DNA of 44,173 nucleotides, taken from Paraburkholderia dilworthii (GTDB taxonomy: Bacteria > Pseudomonadota > Gammaproteobacteria > Burkholderiales > Burkholderiaceae). Position numbers and translations under genes: made by a program. Position 1 is the stretch's first letter, and each line of letters begins with the position of its first letter. Where the stretch lies: positions 69,462 through 113,634 of the forward strand of contig NZ_AWZT01000021.1 in assembly GCF_000472525.1 (NCBI RefSeq), in the 5' to 3' direction. This document shows, piece after piece, positions 1 to 6,390 of this stretch. The notes beneath the pieces were generated by a model. The model worked only from the letters and a program-made list of their open reading frames with translations, had not been told where the DNA came from and ran no database searches.

Positions 1-1
1 C

Positions 2-532
2 CGATGGTTGCCGCTCGACTGGGTGTTGCCGGTGAAACCGGGTTTGATCGTCGCCGCGGTGTTGATGACCATCGGCTGGCTTTGGCTGCTGCCCGTCTTC
101 AAGTACACGGGCAAATGGCGCGGCGCGCTGAGCTGGTGCGCGGGTGCGATCGTCGCGTGGGGACTCGTCAGCACCCTGCTGCTGCCCTGGCTCGACTACG
201 CGAAAAGCTACCGCTCGGTGTTCGAGAACCTCGGCGCCGCGTTGAACGTGGAATGGAATGACGGCGATTGCATGGCGAGCACCGGGCTTGGCGAATCGGA
301 AGCGCCGATGCTCGATTACTACACGGGCATCGAGCATCAGCCGACTGCCAACACGCGCACGACCGGGTGCACGTGGCTGATCGCCGGAAGCCGCCGCGAC
401 AACGCGCGCATGCCCGCGGGCGACTGGCGTCTGTTCTGGTCGGGCGCGCGTCCAGGCGACACCGACGAGTTGTTGCGCGTCTTCGTGCGCACGACGGCTG
501 CATCGCCCGCTGCGGGTGCGAAGAGCCCATAA
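2..532 (+). CDS. Glycosyltransferase family 39 protein, C-terminal part (partial)
   Basis: The reading frame is open from the left edge (codons from base 2) to a TAA at 530-532, so only the last 176 residues are present. Two hydrophobic segments are visible near the start (around PGLIVAAVLMTIGWLWLLP and a second one ending STLLLPWL), followed by a soluble tail of about 110 residues. This layout, membrane helices and then a periplasmic C-terminal domain, fits membrane glycosyltransferases of the ArnT/PMT superfamily that move sugars from polyprenyl phosphate carriers. The catalytic N-terminal loops lie outside the window, so substrate and exact family cannot be confirmed. It points away from the next gene, which reads on the minus strand and ends at 658. 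Confidence 0.6.
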   Translation, partial: RWLPLDWVLPVKPGLIVAAVLMTIGWLWLLPVFKYTGKWRGALSWCAGAIVAWGLVSTLLLPWLDYAKSYRSVFENLGAALNVEWNDGDCMASTGLGESEAPMLDYYTGIEHQPTANTRTTGCTWLIAGSRRDNARMPAGDWRLFWSGARPGDTDELLRVFVRTTAASPAAGAKSP

Positions 533-657
533 GGCGATGCGGCGCGTTAAGTGAGTGGCGCCCCGCGCGTTCGACGGGCAACGTCGCCCGTCTATAAAGG
601 CCCAACGTCTCCGCGTTGGCCCGCAACGCGGCGTGCGTCAGGTGGCCAGAACGCACC

Positions 658-1362
658 TCAAAGTCTGCCGGCCCGCTTCCTCGCGCGCGACTGGAACGAC
701 GACCCGGGCTCGCGCAAAAAGGCGATCTCGTCGGCCGTGGACTCACGTGAGAGCACCGCATTCCGGTGCGGAAAGCGTCCAAAACGTTCGATGATTTGCG
801 CGTGCCTTACCGCGAACGGGTAATACGATTCACCGCCCGGCTCGGCGGCAAGCGCCTTGAAAAGATGCAGCGACTCGTGCTGGCTCGCAAGCGATTCGCC
901 GTGTTCAAACGGCAGATAGGCAAACGCGCGGTGATGTACGCCCGGCAACAGACGATCCGCTCCGCTCGCCACCATCTGCTGCGCGATAGCCAGCGCTTTC
1001 CGGTCGGCCGCGAACGCTCTCGCCGTGTCTCGGTGACAGTTGCGCGAAAACTGATCCAGCAAGATGACGAGCGCCAATGCGCCGAGCGGCATTGCGGCCC
1101 AACTATCGAGCCGCGACTCGCAGGCGGCATCGATCAGGGTTCCGAAACGTTCGCGCAACATCGCGTCGAATGAATCGTCGGCGGAAAACCAGAGCTTGCG
1201 CGGCTCGCCGAAATCCGGCGAGTCCGGCGCGCCGAACCAGCAGTCGAGCACGGCGCGCGCTTGCGGATCGAGCGCCGCGTACTCGGCCAACGCGCGGGCT
1301 GACGCCGCGCGCGCAACCGCATGGGGCGCCGGCAACGGCACCTTGCCGCCCGCGTCAACCAT
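658..1362 (-). CDS. DUF924 family protein
   Basis: A 234-residue soluble protein. It has the hallmarks of the DUF924 family: an N-terminal block around VLDCWFGAPDSPDF and KLWFSADDSFD, then the segment LVILLDQFSRNCHRDT, and a later RFGRFPHRN motif. The family is alpha-helical and tetratricopeptide-like, and its biochemical role is not established. The start was set at the ATG at 1362 because the longer frame runs through the hemoglobin gene upstream. That ATG overlaps the end of the hemoglobin gene by 8 bases, so the two are probably translationally coupled in one transcript. Confidence 0.82.
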   Translation of the reverse strand: MVDAGGKVPLPAPHAVARAASARALAEYAALDPQARAVLDCWFGAPDSPDFGEPRKLWFSADDSFDAMLRERFGTLIDAACESRLDSWAAMPLGALALVILLDQFSRNCHRDTARAFAADRKALAIAQQMVASGADRLLPGVHHRAFAYLPFEHGESLASQHESLHLFKALAAEPGGESYYPFAVRHAQIIERFGRFPHRNAVLSRESTADEIAFLREPGSSFQSRARKRAGRL

Positions 1363-1768
1363 TGCGGTTACGCATCCAGTCGGCCGTTTCGAAAAACGAG
1401 CCGAGCAGACGCTCTCGCAGCGGCTCGGCAAGTCCGATGTCTTCCATCGCCCAAGCCATGCAGCGAAGCCACTGGTCCCGTTCGCTCGACGCAATCGCGA
1501 ACGGCAAATGCCGCGCACGCAGGCGCGGATGCCCGAAGCGGCTGATGTAATGGTCCGGGCCGCCCAGCCATCCGCACAGGAACCAGAAGAATTTGTCGCG
1601 GGAGCCTTCGAGCGACTCCGGGTGCAGAGCACGAATTCCGGCGAACTCCGCCTCGAGATCCATCAGGTCGTAAAAACGGTCGACCAGTTCACGCACACGC
1701 GCTTCTCCGCCGACCAGTTCGAAGGCCGTCGGCTGCGCCGCCGACACTTCGTCATCAAGCTCACTCAT
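1355..1768 (-). CDS. Group II truncated hemoglobin
   Basis: A 137-residue protein with the compact 2-on-2 globin fold of the trHbO (group II) class: an N-terminal FELVGGEARVRELVDRFYDLM block, the aromatic KFFWFLCGWLGGP segment, and the proximal-histidine region FGHPRLRARHLPF. Such proteins bind heme and are linked to oxygen, nitric oxide or peroxide chemistry; physiology differs between species. It starts 33 bp after the stop of the ABC permease gene and overlaps the DUF924 gene downstream, so it probably belongs to a four-gene minus-strand operon. It would act in the cytoplasm. Confidence 0.9.
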   Translation of the reverse strand: MSELDDEVSAAQPTAFELVGGEARVRELVDRFYDLMDLEAEFAGIRALHPESLEGSRDKFFWFLCGWLGGPDHYISRFGHPRLRARHLPFAIASSERDQWLRCMAWAMEDIGLAEPLRERLLGSFFETADWMRNRNG

Positions 1769-1801
1769 AACAACTCACCAACCAGAAAACCAGGGGAAAA
1801 G

Positions 1802-4402
1802 TCAGGCGTCCCGCAACGACTGCAACGCGGGACGCGACAGCACATGCCGCAAACTCAGCCAGCCGCCAAGCGCGGCGCAGACGACGCCCGCCGCCACTCC
1901 GGCCGGCAGCAGCCACGGATTGAACTCGAGATAAAACTGGAACACGCGAGTCGCGAGCACCCAGCCGATCACCTGCGCGCCGACTGCGGCCATGAATCCG
2001 GCGAGCGCACCGACCGCGACGAACTCCGCAATCTGCACCGCGCGCACCTGGCCGTGCGACGCGCCGAGCGCGCGCAGCAGCGCGGATTCTCGCATACGCT
2101 CGTCGCGCGTGCCGGCGAGCGCCGCGTACAGCACGAGCACGCCTGCGGCGAGCGTGAAGGCGAACAGGAATTGCACCGCGCCGATCACCTGCTGCAACAC
2201 GCGCTGCACCTGCGCGAGGATCGGACCGGTGTCGATGGCCGTGAGGTTCGGATGCGCGGCAATCAGGCCGTCGATCGTCGAACGTTTTTCCGGCGGCAGA
2301 TGGAAGCTCGTAATGAACGTCGCGGGGAAATCCTGCAGCGCCGCGGGCGGCATCAGCACGAAAAAGTTGACCTTGAACGAGCCCCAGTCGAGCTTGCGAA
2401 CGCTCGTGACCGGCGCGTCGATCTGCAAACCGGTGACATCGAAGCGCAGCACGTCGCCCGGCTTGACGTTGATCAGCTTCGCGAGCCCTTCTTCGATCGA
2501 AATCTGCGGCGTCTTCGTGTCGCCGTACCAAGCGCCTGCGGACACGCGATTGTCCTCAGGCAGCTGACTCGTGTACGACAGATTGAATTCGCGATCCACT
2601 AGCCGTTTTGCGTCGTCGCCCTTGAACGAATCGGGATTCACCGCTTTGCCGTCGATCGCGGTGAGCCGGCCGCGCACCATCGGCGAGAGCACTGTGCCCG
2701 GCACGCCGTGAGTGTCGAGGTAATGCGTAACCGCTTCGCGCTGATCGGGTTGAATGTCGATGATGAATTCGTTCGGCGCGTCGGGCGGCGTCGATTTGCG
2801 CCATCCGGCCACGAGGTCGTTGCGCGTCATCGCGATCAGTAGCAGGCACATGAGGCCGATGCCGAGCGCGGTGATCTGCAACGCGCTGGCGCTACTGCGC
2901 CGCTCCAGCGAAGCGAGCGCATAACGCCAGCCGATCCCCGCGTTCACACGCTCGCTGCGCACCGCGCGCGCCGCGCCCCAGAGCGCAAGCCGCGCGACGC
3001 ATGCAAACACCAGCAGGCCGCCCGCAAAACCGCCTGCGACTATCCCGCCGAGCTTCAACTCGCCCGCCGCGACGATCAGCAGTCCAGCGAACAGCACGAT
3101 GCCAAGCGCGTACGCGGCCCACGCCGTGCGGCCCGCCTCGCCCCACTCGCGACGCAGCACGCGAACCGGCGGCACACGCGTAAGCGGCAACAGCGGCGGC
3201 AGCGCGAAACCGAGCAGCAGCACGAGACCGGCGGCGATGCCCTCAAGCGCCGGCCATGCCGTGGGGTACGGCAATGCGACGTCGATCAGGCTGCCGAGCC
3301 ACGTCAGCAACGCCAGATGGCCGAGATACCCCAATGCGACGCCGAGCGCGCCGCCCACCACGCCGACGCCGACGAATTCGAGCGTGAACAATGCGCGCAG
3401 CGTGGCCTGACTGACGCCGAGACAGCGCATTGCGGCGCAACCGTCGAGATGCCGGCGCATATACCGATGCGCGGCCATCGCAATCGCCACGGCCGCGAGC
3501 AGCGCGGTCAGCAGCGACACGAGCGTGAGGAAATGACTCGCGCGGTCGAGCGTCTGACGCACTTGCGGCTGGCCGTCCTGCAACGATTCGAGCGCGACTC
3601 CGCGCATCTTGCCGCCGTCCACCTTGCCGTGCGCGAACTGCGCGAAACGCGCGACCGACGCATCCGTGCCCGCCACCAACAGACGGTACGTCACGCGGCT
3701 ACCGAACGTGATGAGGCCCGTAGACGGCACTTCATCGGCGCGCATCATCAGACGGGGCGAGAAGTTGACGAACGAGAAGCCGCGGTCCAGTTCGCGCGTG
3801 ATCATCGCGCCGATGGTGAAGCTGCGGTTGCCGACCTTCACGGTATCGCCGACACGCACCTTCAAAGCGTCGAGCAATTGCTGATCGACCCAGACCGTGC
3901 CTGGAGCGGGAATGGTTTGCGCGGGATGATCCGCCGCGCCCGGCGCGGAAGCTATCCGCAACGCGCCGCGCAGCGGATAGCCCGGCGACACGGCCTTGAT
4001 CGCGGCGAGCCGCGACACCGGCTGCGCGCCGGTCGAGTTGATCATGCTCGGGAAGATTGCCGTGGTCGCTGTATGCAGCCCGAGCGCCGAGGCTTCCTGC
4101 GCGAACTGCGGATCGACCGGATGATCGGCACGCACGATGAAGTCGGCGGCGATCATGCGCCGCGCGTCGCGCTCGAGCCCCTGATGCAAACGGTCGGCGA
4201 GAAAGCCTACGCTCGATAGCGCGGCGACCGCCAGCACGAGTGCGAGCAGCAGCATCGTGAGTTCGCCCGCGCGCCAGTCGCGCGCCGTCATACGAATCGC
4301 CTGACGCAGCAGATCGCTGCCGCTAAAGCGACGCGCCGCAGGTACGGCGACGTGCGCCGTGGACCGTCTTACCTTATCGCTTGTTTCTTCTGTTTCGCTC
4401 AA
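1802..4402 (-). CDS. FtsX-type ABC transporter permease (YbbP-like)
   Basis: A large membrane protein, 866 residues from the chosen start. It carries an N-terminal membrane anchor (ELTMLLLALVLAVAALSSV), a long extracytoplasmic region, and FtsX-type helix groups in the middle and at the C-terminus. This duplicated layout matches the YbbP/LolE-like permeases that work with a LolD-type ATPase. No ATP-binding subunit is encoded in this window. No ATG lies between the DUF4126 gene and the first helix. A TTG at 4402-4400 has GAGGAG nine bases upstream and overlaps the DUF4126 stop as TTGA, so TTG was taken as the start. An ATG at 4477 gives a longer frame but sits inside the upstream gene. Confidence 0.82.
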   Translation of the reverse strand: MSETEETSDKVRRSTAHVAVPAARRFSGSDLLRQAIRMTARDWRAGELTMLLLALVLAVAALSSVGFLADRLHQGLERDARRMIAADFIVRADHPVDPQFAQEASALGLHTATTAIFPSMINSTGAQPVSRLAAIKAVSPGYPLRGALRIASAPGAADHPAQTIPAPGTVWVDQQLLDALKVRVGDTVKVGNRSFTIGAMITRELDRGFSFVNFSPRLMMRADEVPSTGLITFGSRVTYRLLVAGTDASVARFAQFAHGKVDGGKMRGVALESLQDGQPQVRQTLDRASHFLTLVSLLTALLAAVAIAMAAHRYMRRHLDGCAAMRCLGVSQATLRALFTLEFVGVGVVGGALGVALGYLGHLALLTWLGSLIDVALPYPTAWPALEGIAAGLVLLLGFALPPLLPLTRVPPVRVLRREWGEAGRTAWAAYALGIVLFAGLLIVAAGELKLGGIVAGGFAGGLLVFACVARLALWGAARAVRSERVNAGIGWRYALASLERRSSASALQITALGIGLMCLLLIAMTRNDLVAGWRKSTPPDAPNEFIIDIQPDQREAVTHYLDTHGVPGTVLSPMVRGRLTAIDGKAVNPDSFKGDDAKRLVDREFNLSYTSQLPEDNRVSAGAWYGDTKTPQISIEEGLAKLINVKPGDVLRFDVTGLQIDAPVTSVRKLDWGSFKVNFFVLMPPAALQDFPATFITSFHLPPEKRSTIDGLIAAHPNLTAIDTGPILAQVQRVLQQVIGAVQFLFAFTLAAGVLVLYAALAGTRDERMRESALLRALGASHGQVRAVQIAEFVAVGALAGFMAAVGAQVIGWVLATRVFQFYLEFNPWLLPAGVAAGVVCAALGGWLSLRHVLSRPALQSLRDA

Positions 4403-5010
4403 TCGTGCCGGCTCCTCGCGAGGCGCGACACCATATGCGTGGCCATGCCGCGAAAGCCGCCCTGCACGCCGCGCCACAGCCGCGGCAAGACCCAGCCGGC
4501 GAGCACGAGAAAGCCGACGATCAGCACCAGAAACAGCAGCGGCACGAAGAGTGCAAGGAGGATGCCGCCGAACACGAGACCGTCTTCAGCGGTCGACGTG
4601 ACGATATTCGACACCGGTTCCGGCGACAGATTGATCAGCGCGCGCGTGCCCGCTTTCGTCAGATGCGCGGTGCCCGCGAGCGTGCCGCCCGCGAGCGCGG
4701 CAACGGTCAGCAGCGCGGGATCGGCATGGCCGAGCGCGCCGGCTGCGAGCATTGCGCCGGCCGGAATGCGGATAAACGTGTGAATCGCGTCCCACAAGGA
4801 ATCGAACGCGGGGATCTTGTCGGCGAGAAATTCGGTGACGGTGAGCGCGCCCGCCACGCCGATCACCCACGGCGAGGACAGCGCGGACAGCGTATCGGGA
4901 AGATGAACGACGCCGAGGCGCTCGAACACGCCGGCCAGCAGGACCGTCAGATAGAGGCGCAGGCCGCTGCCCCATGAGAGCCCCGCAGCAAGCGAAAGTG
5001 ATTCAAGCAT
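4399..5010 (-). CDS. DUF4126 domain-containing membrane protein
   Basis: A 203-residue, strongly hydrophobic protein with about five membrane segments, matching the DUF4126 family (function not established). Recognisable parts are the GLSWGSGLRLYLTVLLAG start, the LADKIPAFDSLWDAIHTFIR block and the C-terminal LFVPLLFLVLIVGFLVLAGW helix. The start is supported by GGAGG five bases before the ATG. It is the first gene of a minus-strand cluster: its TGA overlaps the TTG start of the ABC permease, implying coupled translation. The 239 bp upstream, up to sugE, hold no gene. Confidence 0.82.
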   Translation of the reverse strand: MLESLSLAAGLSWGSGLRLYLTVLLAGVFERLGVVHLPDTLSALSSPWVIGVAGALTVTEFLADKIPAFDSLWDAIHTFIRIPAGAMLAAGALGHADPALLTVAALAGGTLAGTAHLTKAGTRALINLSPEPVSNIVTSTAEDGLVFGGILLALFVPLLFLVLIVGFLVLAGWVLPRLWRGVQGGFRGMATHMVSRLARSRHD

Positions 5011-5249
5011 GGCCGCCTCCGGGCGCGCTGTGCGTGCCGGGCGCTTCGGCGGGCCGATCAGGAAGGAGCCGCCACACCGAAGTCGTCAGACCCGCGCCAA
5101 GCCGGCCGCGCCGAGCAGGCCGCGGGCAATTTCAGGTTGGTTTCCATCTCATTATAGCCACGTTAATTCGCAGAACGCAGAGTGGCTTGCAAAATGGCGA
5201 CGCGTGCAGCGCCGCCCACGGTCGGGCGCCTGTTGCCGCGTGCGGGCGC

Positions 5250-5570
5250 TCAATGCCCCGACGACAGCTTGAGCCCGATCAGGCCGACGACGATCAGCGC
5301 CGCGCTGGCAACACGCGCGGCCGTCAGCGCCTCGCCCATCATCACGATGCCGAAGATGAATGCGCCCACCGCGCCGATGCCGGTCCAGACCGCGTAAGCG
5401 GTGCCGAGCGGCAACTGCCGCATTGCCATTGCAAGCAGAACGAAGCTGCCGAGCGCAGTAACAATGGTAAAAACGGAAGGCCACAGACGAGTGAAACCTT
5501 CGGAACTCTTGAGACCGGCGGCCCACGCAACTTCGAGCAAACCGGCGATGAACAGAAGAATCCAGGACAT
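5250..5570 (-). CDS. sugE: SMR family exporter of SugE/Gdx type, probable guanidinium exporter
   Basis: A 106-residue protein with four membrane helices, the usual size of small multidrug resistance transporters, which work as dual-topology dimers. The first helix holds the essential glutamate in LLEVAWAAGLK. The signature LGTAYAVWTGIGAVGAF places it in the SugE/Gdx branch rather than the EmrE branch. Known Gdx proteins export guanidinium in exchange for protons and are often controlled by guanidine riboswitches. The leader here has a guanidine-II-like double hairpin, so the guanidinium assignment has independent support. GGAG lies eight bases before the ATG at 5570. Confidence 0.9.
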   Translation of the reverse strand: MSWILLFIAGLLEVAWAAGLKSSEGFTRLWPSVFTIVTALGSFVLLAMAMRQLPLGTAYAVWTGIGAVGAFIFGIVMMGEALTAARVASAALIVVGLIGLKLSSGH

Positions 5571-5592
5571 GAAACAGCTCCATTGATCAGAT

Positions 5593-5634
5593 GGGGCCGT
5601 CCCCGTTAGTGAATAGCGTAAGGCCGTCCTTACG
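5593..5634 (-). promoter_or_regulatory. Guanidine-II (mini-ykkC) riboswitch upstream of sugE
   Basis: Read on the minus strand, there are two perfect hairpins. The first (5634-5617) is CGTAAGG-ACGG-CCTTACG and the second (5604-5593) is GGGG-ACGG-CCCC, separated by 12 bases. Both present the loop ACGG inside GGACGGCC, which is the conserved core of the mini-ykkC motif (two stems with ACGR loops). The second hairpin ends about 12 bases before the GGAG ribosome site of sugE. In the known class, guanidinium binding frees the ribosome site and turns expression on. The assignment rests on motif and gene context; no covariance search was run. Confidence 0.9.
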
Positions 5635-5641
5635 GTCCGTA

Positions 5642-5647
5642 ATTATA
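5642..5647 (-). promoter_or_regulatory. Candidate -10 element for the sugE transcript
   Basis: The minus strand reads TATAAT, a perfect sigma-70 -10 box. It would place the transcript start about seven bases downstream, just before the first riboswitch hairpin. No convincing -35 element was seen at the expected distance. Confidence 0.5.
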
Positions 5648-5691
5648 ACGAGCACGCCGCGTTCGTGCCGCAGGCGCGCACGCCGCCATGC

Positions 5692-6390
5692 TCAAACCAC
5701 GCCGACTAGCCGGTAGCCGACGCCCGTCTCCGTGACGATATGCTCGGGCTGCGCCGGATCGCGTTCGAGTTTGCCGCGCAAATGCGCCATATAGATGCGC
5801 AAATAGTGATAGCTCTCGACATGCGACGGCCCCCACACGTCGCGCAGCAGTTGCCGGTGCGTCAGCACGCGACCGGCATGGCGCACCAGCGTCGCGAGCA
5901 GCCGGTATTCGATCGGCGTCAGATGAACCGTCGCGCCTTCGCGCGTGACCTGACGCAACGCCAGATCGACGCTCACTGCGCCGAAGCGCACCTGCGGCGA
6001 TTCGTTCGCGCCGCCCTGATTGCGCCTTCGCAGATGCGCGCGAATTCGTGCGAGCAGTTCGGACACGCCGAACGGCTTGGTCAGGTAGTCGTCCGCACCG
6101 GCATCGAGCGCCGCGACTTTCTCGCTCTCCTGCGTGCGGGCCGACAGCACGATCACCGGCAGTTCGCTCCAACTGCGCAATTCGCGGATCACGTCGAGCC
6201 CGTCGGTGTCCGGCAGACCGAGATCGACGATGACGAGATCGGGCTTGCGCGTCGCCGCCTCCACGAGACCCTGCTTGCCGGTCTCGGCGTCATGCACGGC
6301 GATGCCCTCGCCTTCCAGCGCCGCTCGCACGAAACGGCGGATCTGCTTTTCGTCTTCGATCAGAACGACGGTGATGCTCGGCTCACTCAT
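5692..6390 (-). CDS. kdpE: KdpE, OmpR-family response regulator
   Basis: 232 residues with a receiver domain (about 1-120) and a winged-helix DNA-binding domain (about 135-230). The phosphoacceptor aspartate is in IVDLGLPDTDG, with the acidic pair in VLIEDEKQ and the conserved lysine in LTKPFG. The C-terminal part holds LTPIEYRLLATLVRHAG and VETGVGYR-like blocks (here ETGVGYRLV). Phosphorylated KdpE activates the kdp operon under potassium limitation. The ATG at 6390 was chosen because it overlaps the kdpD stop by eight bases, in line with coupled translation; an in-frame ATG five codons earlier is possible. Confidence 0.96.
   Translation of the reverse strand: MSEPSITVVLIEDEKQIRRFVRAALEGEGIAVHDAETGKQGLVEAATRKPDLVIVDLGLPDTDGLDVIRELRSWSELPVIVLSARTQESEKVAALDAGADDYLTKPFGVSELLARIRAHLRRRNQGGANESPQVRFGAVSVDLALRQVTREGATVHLTPIEYRLLATLVRHAGRVLTHRQLLRDVWGPSHVESYHYLRIYMAHLRGKLERDPAQPEHIVTETGVGYRLVGVV

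Noticed and set aside
1064..2602. Long plus-strand frame opposite the DUF924, hemoglobin and permease genes
   Set aside because: It is antisense to three recognised genes, is very rich in Arg, Glu and His, and has no family resemblance: a GC-bias shadow.
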